A DNA stretch of 64,000 nt, from the NCBI GenBank assembly GCA_937928085.1, contig CALFVU010000008.1, positions 1-64,000 on the forward strand, in the 5' to 3' direction. The DNA is from an uncultured bacterium. Its GTDB lineage: Bacteria; Spirochaetota; Leptospiria; Leptospirales; Leptonemataceae. How positions within the stretch are numbered: position 1 is the stretch's first letter; each line of letters begins with the position of its first letter. The notes beneath the pieces were generated by a model. It was not told the DNA's origin. It did not search any database and worked only from the letters and a program-made list of their open reading frames with translations. The position numbers and the translations under genes are program-made. Shown here piece after piece: positions 1 through 10,267 of the stretch.

Positions 1-2
1 TT

Positions 3-2072
3 TTTTATTTAGATTACAAAAAAGAAAAAACAAATTTAGAATTTCTTTACAAAATTTCTAAAATTTCTTATACAAGTGTAGATCAAAATTTGATTCGTAA
101 TTTGATTGAAGAATATACAAGAAACTGGAAAATTTTAGAGAAGGTTCAAAACATAGATTCTTACAAAGAAGATCCAAAAAAAATTATAGACTTTTTCATT
201 TCTTTTAACCAAATCCATATAGAAAAGAATCTAGACCTAATTTTTTTGCAAAATCTATTTGTAAAATTAGTACAATTCAAATTCTTTCAAACACCTGATT
301 TTGATGTTTTTAGTTCTTTGATTTTACAAGAACTAATAGTGATTACTGATCTGATTCAAAATTCACAAATTCTCTCTAAGATTCAAGAGTTAGAAGAGAT
401 CCTATCTTCTAGGCAGAATTACTCAAACAAACTCGAAGATTTTTTATTTAGTCTTTACACATTACTTTTAGAATTGCATCGAAAAGATTTTTTATACTCT
501 AATTTGCTTTACTTTTTTATTGAATTTTCGATTTTGATTGCATATATGATTTTTTTAGTATCTATGCTAGCATATAAAAAATCAAATGAAAAATTTCTTA
601 AAAGTTTAGAATATGAAATACAATCTCTCAAAAATTTAAATGATTTATTTAAAAAAATAATAGATCAAATGAATCGTTGGAACTTTACTATTCCTTTACA
701 TACAGAATATAAAACTCTTGAGGAAGAAAAACAAAAAACTCTTTTTTACTTTTTAAAATTTGCTATACAAATTAATATAATTTTTACTCATATAACAAAA
801 GAAATTGAACTTTATTTAAAAGCAGATGAAGATTTAAATAAATTTATTCAAAAAACTCAAAAAATTTCAGAAGAGTTTGCTTCTACTTTCGAAGAGATGT
901 CTGCTTCTTATGAAGAGTTGTTATCAAATATGCAAAATCATTTAGATTTTATTGAAAAGCAAAATCTTCAAAATCAAGAACAACAAAAAAGGATGGAACA
1001 AAGTATAAATAAAATTCAGTCAAGCTTACAAGAATTTCGTTCTTTAAGTAATGTATGGAATGAATTATATACTTTTATTGATATGCTACAAGATAAAAGT
1101 AAAAAAGTATTTCAGATTAGTAAGACGATTCAGGATATTACAGAAAGAACAAATCTTTTGGCATTAAATGCATCTATAGAAGCGGCAAGAGCAGGAGAAC
1201 ATGGAAAAGGATTTAGTGTAGTGGCTGAAGAGATTACAAAATTAGCAGAAAAAATTAAAAGTTCAACCAAAGTTATACAAGAAATCACTTTAGATTTTCA
1301 GAGCAATACGAAACAATTAGAAACAAAAAGTACACAACTTTCTAATAAAATCAATGAATTTTTTTCAGTTTTAGAAGAAAATCAAAGTTCTTTATCTGAT
1401 TTTCAAAATTTTTTAATGGAATGGACAAAGCAAAATCAACAAATCAATATGATTCTAAAAGAACAGATTAATGCAAGTTTAGAGCTTCAGAAATCTAATG
1501 AAAAGAATTCCCAGTTGTTAAATGATATCCAAAGTGCGATTCGTGTTATATATTCAGAATTTTTTCATAGTTATAAGTTTGCCTCTGAAACTTTTAAATT
1601 TTTATTAAATTTTCATTTACAGGAATCTTTTTTGTTTCAGGAAAATTTTTCTGTAGAGATTTTATTGATTGATAAACATCATCAAAGACTTTTTGAACTT
1701 TTCTCTGAAGCATTTAAAATTATACGGATCTCTAACAATTTAGAAGATTTAAAAGAGAAATTTTCGCCCATTCAAAAAGAATTAATTGATTATACAATCT
1801 TTCATTTTTCATGGGAAGAACAACTAATGAAACAATATAATTATCCCGAACTGGATTCTCATAAAAAAGCACATCAGTATTTTAAAGAAAAAGTATCTCG
1901 TTATACAATACAAAACATAAGCGATTATTTTGAATTTGTTATAGATTTATTTAACTGGTTAGTAGATCATATATTTTTTATCGATAGAAAATATAGTTTT
2001 TATTTTAAAGAACAGGGTCTTTTAGAAGAAATACAAAAATTAGAGGAAACTAGCTTACAAGTTGAAAATTAA
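3..2072 (+). CDS. Methyl-accepting chemotaxis protein with C-terminal hemerythrin domain (5' partial)
   Basis: The reading frame is open to the left edge, so the TTG at 90 is not a credible start and the N-terminus is missing. Counting from position 90, a helical, probably periplasmic region is followed by one hydrophobic segment (about residues 135-160), a coiled-coil cytoplasmic region, and the conserved receptor tip with [16 protein letters not shown] and [11 protein letters not shown] (about 353-380), which contacts CheA and CheW. The last 130 residues are a bacteriohemerythrin: H in [19 protein letters not shown] and DHIFFID supply the expected His, Glu and Asp ligands of a di-iron site. 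By family knowledge such fusions sense oxygen or redox state. The linkage of an O2-binding output-side domain to taxis is inference. Confidence 0.9.
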   Translation, partial: FYLDYKKEKTNLEFLYKISKISYTSVDQNLIRNLIEEYTRNWKILEKVQNIDSYKEDPKKIIDFFISFNQIHIEKNLDLIFLQNLFVKLVQFKFFQTPDFDVFSSLILQELIVITDLIQNSQILSKIQELEEILSSRQNYSNKLEDFLFSLYTLLLELHRKDFLYSNLLYFFIEFSILIAYMIFLVSMLAYKKSNEKFLKSLEYEIQSLKNLNDLFKKIIDQMNRWNFTIPLHTEYKTLEEEKQKTLFYFLKFAIQINIIFTHITKEIELYLKADEDLNKFIQKTQKISEEFASTFEEMSASYEELLSNMQNHLDFIEKQNLQNQEQQKRMEQSINKIQSSLQEFRSLSNVWNELYTFIDMLQDKSKKVFQISKTIQDITERTNLLALNASIEAARAGEHGKGFSVVAEEITKLAEKIKSSTKVIQEITLDFQSNTKQLETKSTQLSNKINEFFSVLEENQSSLSDFQNFLMEWTKQNQQINMILKEQINASLELQKSNEKNSQLLNDIQSAIRVIYSEFFHSYKFASETFKFLLNFHLQESFLFQENFSVEILLIDKHHQRLFELFSEAFKIIRISNNLEDLKEKFSPIQKELIDYTIFHFSWEEQLMKQYNYPELDSHKKAHQYFKEKVSRYTIQNISDYFEFVIDLFNWLVDHIFFIDRKYSFYFKEQGLLEEIQKLEETSLQVEN

Positions 2073-2205
2073 AATTTGTATATAAATTTTACATTTTAAT
2101 TATATAGATTTTTTTAAAAAATTATTTTAATATAAAGATAAGTATTTTTTTTACTACCTAAAAATTACTTGCTATGTTATACAAAAATATTATTTTAGCA
2201 GTATT

Positions 2206-2583
2206 ATGAATTCCTTAGAGATCCAGAATGTGGTTCCTATAGTGGTGTCTTTGTTTTTAGCTATTTTAATCCCTACATCTTTTTTAATTTTATCTTATTT
2301 TTTAGGACCTAGAAATAACCATCCTTCGAAATTATCTCCTTATGAGTGTGGTATACCAGAAAAAAAGACTTTTGGAGATGCGCGACATCGATTTCATGTT
2401 AAATTTTATTTAGTTGCTATGTTTTTTTTAATTTTTGACGTAGAGGTTCTATTTCTTTTACCTTGGGCTTTGTGGTTTCAAAATCAGATGGCTTATGGAC
2501 TTTTTTCTATGTTTATTTTTATTGGTGTCTTATTTTTAGGATGGTATTATTTAGTTAAGAGAGGAGGTTTAGAATGGGAATAA
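2206..2583 (+). CDS. nuoA: NADH-quinone oxidoreductase subunit A
   Basis: 125-residue membrane subunit of complex I with three hydrophobic segments and the family signature YECG followed by the acidic [13 protein letters not shown] stretch. It belongs to the proton-pumping arm, at the hinge with the quinone site. It is the first gene of a complete nuoA-N operon. A gap of 133 bases separates it from the preceding chemoreceptor, and this gap should hold the operon promoter. A weak candidate has TATTAT at 2188-2193, 17 bases after TTACTT at 2165-2170, but I do not call it. The start lacks a strong ribosome-binding site, unlike the rest of the operon. Confidence 0.95.
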   Translation: MNSLEIQNVVPIVVSLFLAILIPTSFLILSYFLGPRNNHPSKLSPYECGIPEKKTFGDARHRFHVKFYLVAMFFLIFDVEVLFLLPWALWFQNQMAYGLFSMFIFIGVLFLGWYYLVKRGGLEWE

Positions 2584-3086
2584 ATCTTAATGAACAAACA
2601 CCATATATTACGACAACTAGAGAAGCGGTATTGGCTTGGGGAAGAAAAAATTCATTATGGCCTTTCCCTTTTGGGACAGCTTGTTGTGCTATTGAGTTTA
2701 TGGGAGTAGTTTCTTCTGTTTTTGATATTTCAAGATTTGGAGCTGAGCTGGTTCGATTTTCTCCAAGGCAATCTGATTTGTTAATTGTTGCAGGAACCAT
2801 TACGTATAAAATGGGACCTATATTAAAGCAAATTTATGATCAAATGTCAGATCCCAAATGGGTAATTTCTATGGGGGTTTGTGCATCTTCGGGTGGTTTT
2901 TACAATAATTATTGTACAATGCAGGGGATTGATCATATTATTCCTGTGGATGTATATATTGCGGGTTGTCCACCAAGGCCTGAAGCTATTTTGGATGCGG
3001 TAATAAAAATTCAAAATAAAATAGAAAATCCGCATAATACACCTCCAGCACAATTCCAGGTAAAAGAACCTAAATTTGAATATTAA
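2574..3086 (+). CDS. nuoB: NADH-quinone oxidoreductase subunit B
   Basis: 170-residue peripheral-arm subunit that carries the N2 [4Fe-4S] cluster and passes electrons to quinone. The ligand cysteines are visible: the tandem pair in [11 protein letters not shown], one in MGVCASSGG, and one in [10 protein letters not shown]. It overlaps the end of nuoA by 10 bases and has a strong ribosome-binding site (GAGGAGG) inside nuoA, which suggests translational coupling. The length is normal for the family. The antisense frame across 2555-2800 is a shadow. Confidence 0.97.
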   Translation: MGINLNEQTPYITTTREAVLAWGRKNSLWPFPFGTACCAIEFMGVVSSVFDISRFGAELVRFSPRQSDLLIVAGTITYKMGPILKQIYDQMSDPKWVISMGVCASSGGFYNNYCTMQGIDHIIPVDVYIAGCPPRPEAILDAVIKIQNKIENPHNTPPAQFQVKEPKFEY

Positions 3087-3096
3087 GGATAAGTTT

Positions 3097-3642
3097 ATGG
3101 TCAATCATTTTTTAATAGAAAAAATTAAAACTCGTCACAATAAAGATATCGTACATCATTATGAAGAATACGGATATTTAAATGTAGTGGTTAATCCAGA
3201 AAAAATAAGAGATTTTATCTTTCATTTAAAAAATAGCCCTGAATTAAAATTCGAAATGTTAGTGGATTTAGTTAGTATTGATTATAGTAAATTTCCTGAA
3301 CCAAAACCTGAACGTTTTGGATTAGTATATCATCTTAAATCATTAACTCATAACCATAGAGTAGCCATTAGGGTTTTTCTTAAAGAAGATAAACCAGAGA
3401 TTGATAGTATTCACGATTTTTATAAAAATGCGAATTGGTTAGAGCGAGAAGCTTGGGATCAAATGGGAATCGTGTTTAGAGGACATCCTAATCTAAAACG
3501 TTTATTAAATCATAAAGATTTTATCGGCCATCCGCTAAGAAAAGATTATCCTATTGATCGAAGGCAATGGTTATCTGAACCTGATGATTTAATGGACGAA
3601 ATGAAAGCAAGGCTATTAGAAAAAGGAATTCAATTAAGTTAG
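3097..3642 (+). CDS. nuoC: NADH-quinone oxidoreductase subunit C
   Basis: Peripheral-arm subunit of complex I (30-kDa family), about 181 residues from this start. The family signature is seen in ANWLEREAWDQMGIVF and in HPLRKDYP near the C-terminus. A TTG at 3076 would add seven residues but overlaps nuoB. The ATG at 3097 has AAGGA at 3085-3089 in front and is preferred. nuoC and nuoD are separate genes here, not fused as in Escherichia coli. Confidence 0.95.
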   Translation: MVNHFLIEKIKTRHNKDIVHHYEEYGYLNVVVNPEKIRDFIFHLKNSPELKFEMLVDLVSIDYSKFPEPKPERFGLVYHLKSLTHNHRVAIRVFLKEDKPEIDSIHDFYKNANWLEREAWDQMGIVFRGHPNLKRLLNHKDFIGHPLRKDYPIDRRQWLSEPDDLMDEMKARLLEKGIQLS

Positions 3643-3651
3643 AGGAGTTTT

Positions 3652-4890
3652 ATGAATCCAAATCCAAAAATCATAACATTAGAAGATACTGCTAAGGGTA
3701 TACAATTTAATACAAACATTGATCCGAAGGAGCTTGTTTTTGTAAATATTGGGCCTAGCCATCCAGCAACTCACGGAACTTTAAGGCTTTTTGCAGCTTT
3801 AGATGGGGAAACAATCGTAGCTGCAGTTGCCGAAATGGGATATTTGCACAGGGGATTCGAAAAGGATTGTGAAATTCATCCGTATCAACAATGCATTCCT
3901 TATACAGATCGATTAAATTATGTTTCTGCTATAATGAATAACATAGGATTTGCAAAAGCCGTAGAAAAAATGCTGGGTATAACTATTCCAGAAAGAGCTA
4001 AAGTAATTCGAGTGATCACTGCTGAATTGAATCGTATTATTGATCATTTAGTATGTGTAGGAACCAATTTAGTTGATATTGGAGCCTTAACGAATTTTTG
4101 GTATTCTTTTAATGTAAGAGAGAAAGTTTATGATATATTAGAAAAATTATGTGGTGCTCGATTAACTTCGAATTACATTCGAATTGGAGGATTATCGCGA
4201 GATACATATCCGGGCTTCGAAGAAGAGGTTTTAAAAGTTTGTGAAGATATTCTTGTTTCTATAGGAGATATAGAAGCATTGACACAAAAAAATAGAATTT
4301 TTCTAGATAGAACTCAAAATGTTGCGGTAATTTCTATAGAGGATGCGATTTCTTATGGTTGGACAGGACCTACGCTTCGTGCTTGCGGTGTGGATTACGA
4401 TTTGCGTAAAGTGGAGCCTTATTATGATTACGAGACGTATGATTTTGATGTAATTATAGGAACGAAAGGTGACAATTTTGATAGAATCTATGTTCGTTTA
4501 TACGAAATCAAGGAGTCTGTAAAAATCATAAAGCAAGCTTTAAAAAGATTAGTTCCCGGTCCTATAATGACAGATGATAAACGAGTTGCTTTACCTCCTA
4601 AAATTCATACTTATGGAAATATAGAAGGATTGATGAATCATTTTAAGATTATTATGCATGGTATTCAACCTCCTTTAGGTGAGGTTTATGATTTTACAGA
4701 ATCTTCAAATGGAGAATTAGGATTTCATATAGTATCTGATGGCGGAAAATATCCATACAGAGTAAAGTGTAGACCTCCATCATTTATGAATTATGCAGCT
4801 TTTCCCCAATTAGTAGAAGGAGGTATGATTGCTGATGCAATAGCAACACTAGGGTCTATTAATATTATTGCGGGAGAACTTGATCGTTAG
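3652..4890 (+). CDS. nuoD: NADH-quinone oxidoreductase subunit D
   Basis: 412-residue 49-kDa-type subunit that forms, with NuoB, the quinone-binding pocket. It opens with the family signature NIGPSHPATHGTLRL and continues with EMGYLHRGFEK and the C-terminal SDGGKYPYRVKCRPPSF motif. A good ribosome-binding site (AGAGGAG) lies 10 bases after the nuoC stop. Length and motif order match separate bacterial NuoD proteins. Confidence 0.97.
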   Translation: MNPNPKIITLEDTAKGIQFNTNIDPKELVFVNIGPSHPATHGTLRLFAALDGETIVAAVAEMGYLHRGFEKDCEIHPYQQCIPYTDRLNYVSAIMNNIGFAKAVEKMLGITIPERAKVIRVITAELNRIIDHLVCVGTNLVDIGALTNFWYSFNVREKVYDILEKLCGARLTSNYIRIGGLSRDTYPGFEEEVLKVCEDILVSIGDIEALTQKNRIFLDRTQNVAVISIEDAISYGWTGPTLRACGVDYDLRKVEPYYDYETYDFDVIIGTKGDNFDRIYVRLYEIKESVKIIKQALKRLVPGPIMTDDKRVALPPKIHTYGNIEGLMNHFKIIMHGIQPPLGEVYDFTESSNGELGFHIVSDGGKYPYRVKCRPPSFMNYAAFPQLVEGGMIADAIATLGSINIIAGELDR

Positions 4891-4899
4891 GAGGAAAAG

Positions 4900-5382
4900 A
4901 TGTCTGTTCAATTTAAAGAAGAAGTTTTAAAGGAATACGAAAAAATAAAAACTTATTATCCAAATACCCAAGCTACTTTACTACCAGCATTGTGGCTTGC
5001 TCAAAGAGAATTCGGATACATTTCAGAAGAAGTAATGGAATATATAGCGGAGTTAGTAGGTGTTCCATTCCCTAAAGTTTACGAAGTTGTAGAATTCTAT
5101 ACAATGTATCATAAAAAGAAGCCGGGTAAATATCATCTGCAACTTTGTCAGACTCTTTCTTGTTTTTTAGCAGGAGCGGAAGAATTAAGAACCTATATAG
5201 AAGAAAAATTAAATCTAAAACCTGGCGAAACAAGTCCTGATGGTCTTTTTAGTTTTCAATTAGTAGAGTGTTTAGGGTCTTGTCATACCGCACCAGTAGT
5301 ACAAATCAATGATGATTATTATGAAAATTTAGACGTTCAGAAATTTGATCAAATTATTCAAGAATTAAGATCAAAACAATAA
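4900..5382 (+). CDS. nuoE: NADH-quinone oxidoreductase subunit E
   Basis: 160-residue, 24-kDa-type subunit with a thioredoxin-like fold and the N1a [2Fe-2S] cluster. The four ligands are seen as C-x4-C in LCQTLSCFLAG and C-x3-C in VECLGSCHTAP. It sits with NuoF and NuoG in the NADH-dehydrogenase module. The start follows a strong GGAGG nine bases after nuoD ends. Confidence 0.96.
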   Translation: MSVQFKEEVLKEYEKIKTYYPNTQATLLPALWLAQREFGYISEEVMEYIAELVGVPFPKVYEVVEFYTMYHKKKPGKYHLQLCQTLSCFLAGAEELRTYIEEKLNLKPGETSPDGLFSFQLVECLGSCHTAPVVQINDDYYENLDVQKFDQIIQELRSKQ

Positions 5383-5395
5383 AAAAGGAGATATT

Positions 5396-6703
5396 ATGGA
5401 ATTTGAATTAATGTTAACCAAGCGATTTTCTATAAAAGATAATCATAAAATTGCTGTGGTATTACAGCATGATGGTTATGCAAGCTTAGAAAAATTATTT
5501 TCGATGAAACCCGAAGAAGTAGTGCAAGAAGTGATTAAATCTAAGCTAAAAGGTCGTGGTGGTGCCGCTTTTCCAACTGGACAAAAATGGACTTTTATAC
5601 CAAAAGATACAACAAAACCAATTTATTTATGTATCAATGCAGATGAAAGTGAACCTGGAACCTTTACAGATCGATACATTATGGAATATGATCCCCATCT
5701 TCTTATAGAAGGAATTATTTGTACCGCATATGCAATAAAAAGTCATACAGCTTATATATATATCCGCGGTGAATATGTAAAACAATATAATATTTTATTA
5801 AAAGCTTTGGAAGAAGCTTATCAATATGGATTTTTAGGAAAAAATATAAAAAATTCTGGATATGATTTAGATGTTTATATTCATAGAGGTGCAGGTGCTT
5901 ATATTTGTGGTGAAGAAACTGGCTTAATAGAATCTCTCGAAGGTAAAAAAGGTCAACCTAGAATTAAGCCACCTTTTCCAGCTGTAGAAGGATTATTCGG
6001 ATGTCCAACAATTGTCAATAATGTAAAAACAGTATCACATATTCCTTGGATTGTAAAAAATGGAGGAGAAGCATTTGCAAAAATCGGAACAGAAGAATCC
6101 ACAGGTACAAATATTTTTGGAATTTCGGGTCATGTAAATCAACCTGGTTATTGGGAACTTCCTTTTGGGATGCATGTTTTAGAATTTATTGAAAAATATG
6201 CTAAAGGTGTAAAAAATGGCAAGTTAAAAGGATTTATTCCTGGAGGTTCTTCAACTCCTATTTTAACCGCTAAAGAATGTGAAGATCTTTATTTAAGCTA
6301 CGAAAGTATGAGATCACACGGAACTTTTTTAGGTACAGGTGGTATGATTGTAATGAATGAACATACAGATATGGTCAAAGCTCTTAAAACATTAACAAGA
6401 TTTTATTCAGAGGAGTCTTGTGGACAATGCACTCCTTGTAGAGAAGGAACTTCTTGGTTAGATCGACTTCTAGATAGAATTTTGGCTGGAGAGGCAACAA
6501 CAAAAGAATTAGATTTACTTGTAGAAATATCTGATAACATGGAAGGAAGAACCATTTGTGCCTTGGCTGCAGCATGTGCTATGCCAGTAAGAAGCTTTGT
6601 TACCAAATTTAGAAGTGATTTCGAGAAATATGTAAAACCTGTATCTATTCCTGTTCACAAAATAGCAGAAAAAATTATCACAAAAGAACCCGTAAATATA
6701 TAA
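5396..6703 (+). CDS. nuoF: NADH-quinone oxidoreductase subunit F (NADH- and FMN-binding)
   Basis: 435-residue 51-kDa-type subunit that oxidises NADH. The glycine-rich loop GRGGAAFPTGQKW and NADESEPGTF form the NADH and FMN sites. GAGAYICGEETGLIESLEG is the second flavin motif, and SCGQCTPCREG supplies three ligands of cluster N3, with the fourth expected in GRTICALAAA. The ribosome-binding site AAGGAG is 13 bases after nuoE. Confidence 0.97.
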   Translation: MEFELMLTKRFSIKDNHKIAVVLQHDGYASLEKLFSMKPEEVVQEVIKSKLKGRGGAAFPTGQKWTFIPKDTTKPIYLCINADESEPGTFTDRYIMEYDPHLLIEGIICTAYAIKSHTAYIYIRGEYVKQYNILLKALEEAYQYGFLGKNIKNSGYDLDVYIHRGAGAYICGEETGLIESLEGKKGQPRIKPPFPAVEGLFGCPTIVNNVKTVSHIPWIVKNGGEAFAKIGTEESTGTNIFGISGHVNQPGYWELPFGMHVLEFIEKYAKGVKNGKLKGFIPGGSSTPILTAKECEDLYLSYESMRSHGTFLGTGGMIVMNEHTDMVKALKTLTRFYSEESCGQCTPCREGTSWLDRLLDRILAGEATTKELDLLVEISDNMEGRTICALAAACAMPVRSFVTKFRSDFEKYVKPVSIPVHKIAEKIITKEPVNI

Positions 6704-6713
6704 GGAGTAATAT

Positions 6714-8369
6714 ATGCAAAAAATGATTCCAGTAAAAATTAATGGTAAAGATTACGAAGTCCCAGAAGGATGTAATATTGTAGAAGCCTGTGATGCTCAT
6801 CAAATTCCGTTAGAAAGATTTTGTTATCATCGATATTTACCTGTAGATGGAAATTGTAGAACTTGCATGGTCGAAATAGAAACTCCAAGAGGAAGAATGT
6901 TAACGATTGGATGTAATACGAAAGTACAACCCGATATGGTTATCTATACGAATTCAGAAAATGCAGTTAGAGCTCAGAAAGCTTCTCTAGAATTTTTGTT
7001 ATTAGATCATCCTCTGGATTGTCCAATATGTGATAAAGCAGGTGAATGTTATTTACAAGATAATTATTATAATTTTGGTCGTTATGATTTTAGAAGAATC
7101 GTGCCAAGGTATTTCAAAGGAGGCAAAGCTTTAGATGCAGGTGATCATATTGTTTTGGATCAGGAAAGATGTATTTTATGTACAAGGTGCATTCGATTTT
7201 TAGATAATATAAGTGGCACTTCTGAATTAGGAATTATACACAGAGGTCATGAGTCAAAAATTACAACTTTTCCCGGTAAACCAATTAAAAATGATTATTC
7301 TGGAAATATTACCGATATTTGCCCTGTTGGTGCTTTAACCTTAAAAGAATTTCGATTTAAGCAACGTGTATGGTTTCTAAAAAAAACACCAAGTATTTGT
7401 ACGAAATGTGCCCGTGGTTGTTCAATTACTGTAGAGCATAACTTTGGAAAAGTTTGGAGGTTTATGCCTAAAGAAAATCCATATCTAAACCGTGTGTGGA
7501 TATGCGATAAAGGAAGATTCTCTTTTGGTGAATTAAATTCTAATCGTATATGGAATCCGTTGCATCATCAACAAGAAATAGATTTTAATCAATTAACGAT
7601 AGAAATCGAAAATATTTTGAATATGTATAATTGGAACGAAATAGCATGGTTAGTGGGTCCTTATTCTTCAAACGAAACTTTGTATATCTTAAAGTCTTTT
7701 GGTGATCAAGTTTATGCTTGGATACCTCCAGCCACCGGAAAAAAAGATGATATCTTAATGTTATCAGAAGAATATCCGAATGAGCAAGGTATTCGATATT
7801 TTGGAATTTCTAATGATTTAAATTCACTATTACAAAAAATTGATTCTGGAACGATAAAAGTAATCTTTATTCTAGAATCTGATCTTTACAAATTTAAAAA
7901 TGATCCAACTACAAAATCTTTGATCGATAAAATTCAAAATTTATCTGTAGCTTTATATTTTACATCTTATCGGGATGAAACTTCTAAACATGCTAATTAT
8001 GTAATTCCTATCCGAAACTATGTGGAAACAAATGGTACTTTTATCAATGCAACTTCTATACTTCAAAGAGCAGAACAAGCTTATGAGCCAGAAAATCAGG
8101 ATGTAGGCTCTTTATCAATTTTGTTGAATCAAATTGCTTTTTATTTGAATCGAACACAAAAACGATATTTTGATCCTTCTGAAATTTATAATGATTTTAG
8201 ATTAGAACACGAGGAACTAAAAGAATATACCTTTAATAGCATTCCAGAATATGGAGTTCAATTAAAATTTCCAAAAATTGCAGAAGAGCCTTTTAAAAAC
8301 AAAAAAGTAGATTTTAATGTATTTATGCTATCTAAAAAACATTTCATTGCAAAGGAGCATAAACAATGA
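6714..8369 (+). CDS. nuoG: NADH-quinone oxidoreductase subunit G (short form)
   Basis: 551 residues, against about 700-900 for many NuoG proteins. The N-terminal ferredoxin domain has C37, C48, C51 and C67 for N1b. DHPLDCPICDKAGEC supplies the His-and-three-Cys ligands of N5. CILCTRC and CPVGAL ligate N4. CTKCARGC plus a later WICDKG match the optional N7 cluster that is found only in some bacteria. The molybdopterin-oxidoreductase-like C-terminal part is present but shortened, and its DETSKHANYVIPIRNYVETNGTF-type region is recognisable in part. It ends in an ATGA overlap with nuoH. No frameshift is evident, so the short length looks native. Confidence 0.93.
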   Translation: MQKMIPVKINGKDYEVPEGCNIVEACDAHQIPLERFCYHRYLPVDGNCRTCMVEIETPRGRMLTIGCNTKVQPDMVIYTNSENAVRAQKASLEFLLLDHPLDCPICDKAGECYLQDNYYNFGRYDFRRIVPRYFKGGKALDAGDHIVLDQERCILCTRCIRFLDNISGTSELGIIHRGHESKITTFPGKPIKNDYSGNITDICPVGALTLKEFRFKQRVWFLKKTPSICTKCARGCSITVEHNFGKVWRFMPKENPYLNRVWICDKGRFSFGELNSNRIWNPLHHQQEIDFNQLTIEIENILNMYNWNEIAWLVGPYSSNETLYILKSFGDQVYAWIPPATGKKDDILMLSEEYPNEQGIRYFGISNDLNSLLQKIDSGTIKVIFILESDLYKFKNDPTTKSLIDKIQNLSVALYFTSYRDETSKHANYVIPIRNYVETNGTFINATSILQRAEQAYEPENQDVGSLSILLNQIAFYLNRTQKRYFDPSEIYNDFRLEHEELKEYTFNSIPEYGVQLKFPKIAEEPFKNKKVDFNVFMLSKKHFIAKEHKQ

Positions 8370-9667
8370 ATGAACTTACTTTTGCTATAATTAATATCAT
8401 TATAATGGCAGTAGTAATGTGGTTTATTCCATTAAATTTCATTCCATTAATGATTTGGTTGGAGCGTAAGGGATCTGCGATTATTCAGGATAGAATTGGT
8501 CCAATACGAGCAAATATTTTTGGAATTCGAATTTTTGGGATGCTACATAATATTTCAGATGTAATAAAGCTACTCTTTAAAGAAGATGTAGTACCAAATC
8601 ATGTTCATAAGTTTTATTATTATTTAGCTCCTTTTTGGTCAATGACGATTTCTTTAATCCCCTTAATGTTAATTCCAATAGCTCATCCTATACAAATTGG
8701 AGAATATACTTTTAATTTTTATGTAGCGGATTATTCTTCGGGAATTTTGCTTTTGTTTGCTATAACCGGTTTAGGTGTGTATGCAATTATTTTTGCTGGA
8801 TGGTCTTCGAATAATAAATATTCTTTACTAGGAGGTCTTCGATCTTCAGCTCAAATGATTTCTTATGAACTAGGAATGGGGCTTTCCATTGTTGCTGTTT
8901 TGATGACTTATCAAGATGTAAGCATAAGTGCAATTGTAGAAAAACAAGCGGGATTTTTAAATTTATTTGGCGTTACGTTGCCTTTACCAAATTGGGGTAT
9001 GTTTCTACAACCAATTGCATTTATTACTTTTGTCGTTGCTGCTTTTGCAGAAACCAATAGAACACCTTTTGATTTAGCAGAAGGAGAATCCGAAATTGTT
9101 GCTGGTTATCATACCGAATATTCGAGTATGAAATTTGCTTTGTTTTTTATGGCTGAATATGCTAATATGGCAGTAGCATCGATTGTAATAGCTACATTAT
9201 TTTTAGGGGGATATCAAGTTCCTTTTTTTACAACTGAAATTTTAAGACAAAATCCTAACTACACTTTGATTGCAATTTTAGTCTTAACAGCCATAACAAG
9301 TGCTATCATTGGATGGATTATTTACAAAAGAGCAAAGGTATTTGGATCTAAATTTCAAGAAAGTTTAGGCAAAAAAGAGTATTATTTTTTTAGTTACTTA
9401 TTTTTTGGATTAGCTATAGTGAGTTTAACAATCATTCCAATAGTTTTTCAAATTGAATTTTCTCAATTAGCGTCTCAAGTAATTGTTGCTATTTTTCAGA
9501 TTAGTATGCTTTTAGCAAAAGCGATGATTTTCTTATGGTTATACGTTCATGTTCGATGGACATTACCAAGATTTCGATATGATCAACTTATGAATATGGG
9601 GTGGAAGTTGATGCTTCCTATTTCTCTTATCAATGTAATAATTACTGGAATTATTATAATATTATAA
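8366..9667 (+). CDS. nuoH: NADH-quinone oxidoreductase subunit H (enlarged)
   Basis: Membrane subunit at the quinone entry. WLERKGSAIIQDRIGP, AETNRTPFDLAEGESE and the C-terminal RWTLPRFRYDQLM are diagnostic. The protein has 433 residues, while most NuoH have about 325-350. The extra length lies between FLGGYQVPF and the last conserved helix pair, and it contains about two additional hydrophobic segments and a charged loop (KRAKVFGSKFQESLGKKE). The start overlaps the nuoG stop (ATGA) behind AAAGGAG. Confidence 0.95.
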   Translation: MNELTFAIINIIIMAVVMWFIPLNFIPLMIWLERKGSAIIQDRIGPIRANIFGIRIFGMLHNISDVIKLLFKEDVVPNHVHKFYYYLAPFWSMTISLIPLMLIPIAHPIQIGEYTFNFYVADYSSGILLLFAITGLGVYAIIFAGWSSNNKYSLLGGLRSSAQMISYELGMGLSIVAVLMTYQDVSISAIVEKQAGFLNLFGVTLPLPNWGMFLQPIAFITFVVAAFAETNRTPFDLAEGESEIVAGYHTEYSSMKFALFFMAEYANMAVASIVIATLFLGGYQVPFFTTEILRQNPNYTLIAILVLTAITSAIIGWIIYKRAKVFGSKFQESLGKKEYYFFSYLFFGLAIVSLTIIPIVFQIEFSQLASQVIVAIFQISMLLAKAMIFLWLYVHVRWTLPRFRYDQLMNMGWKLMLPISLINVIITGIIIIL

Positions 9668-9676
9668 GGAGTTTTT

Positions 9677-10267
9677 ATGGCAAAAATTGTGCATAGACCC
9701 GAGATAAACTTTTTAAGGAAATTTTATATAAAAGAAGTAATTTTAGGATTATTTGTAACTTTAAAACATGTAATTCGTAATTTATTTTTTCCCGAAAAGT
9801 TGCCTACAGTTTTTTATCCCGAAGAAAAAAAAGAAATCCCATTAGCTACACGTGGTAGACATCGATTGATGAAAAGAGAAGATGGAACTCCAAGATGTAC
9901 CGCTTGTATGTTATGTGCAACAAACTGTCCAGCATTTTGTATTCATATAAAAGCTGCTGAGGTAGATGATCCTTACAAAGAGAAATATCCAGAAAAATTT
10001 GATATTGATTTACTAAGATGTGTATTTTGTGGGTTATGTGTAGAGGCTTGCCCTTTAGACGCTATAAGAATGGATATGCCTTTAATTACTTTTGCTGAAT
10101 ACAAGAGAGAAGATTTCGTACTTACTAAAGAAATTTTATTAGATCATGATAACGAAGATTATCCCCATGCAAAGGGATATAATCCACCCAAACCGTTAGA
10201 AATAACTCATGGAATCCATCACTTTGAATTTTTAAAAAAAATCAAGAATTCTACAAAACAAATATAA
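9677..10267 (+). CDS. nuoI: NADH-quinone oxidoreductase subunit I
   Basis: 196-residue ferredoxin-type subunit that carries clusters N6a and N6b. Two classical [4Fe-4S] motifs are visible, CTACMLCATNCPAFC and CVFCGLCVEACPLDA. It bridges NuoG and NuoB. The ribosome-binding site AAGGAG is present. After its stop there is a 45-base gap before nuoJ, the largest inside the operon. Confidence 0.97.
   Translation: MAKIVHRPEINFLRKFYIKEVILGLFVTLKHVIRNLFFPEKLPTVFYPEEKKEIPLATRGRHRLMKREDGTPRCTACMLCATNCPAFCIHIKAAEVDDPYKEKYPEKFDIDLLRCVFCGLCVEACPLDAIRMDMPLITFAEYKREDFVLTKEILLDHDNEDYPHAKGYNPPKPLEITHGIHHFEFLKKIKNSTKQI

Noticed and set aside
2555-3104. Antisense frames over nuoB
   Set aside because: nuoB is certain; the antisense products have no recognisable features.
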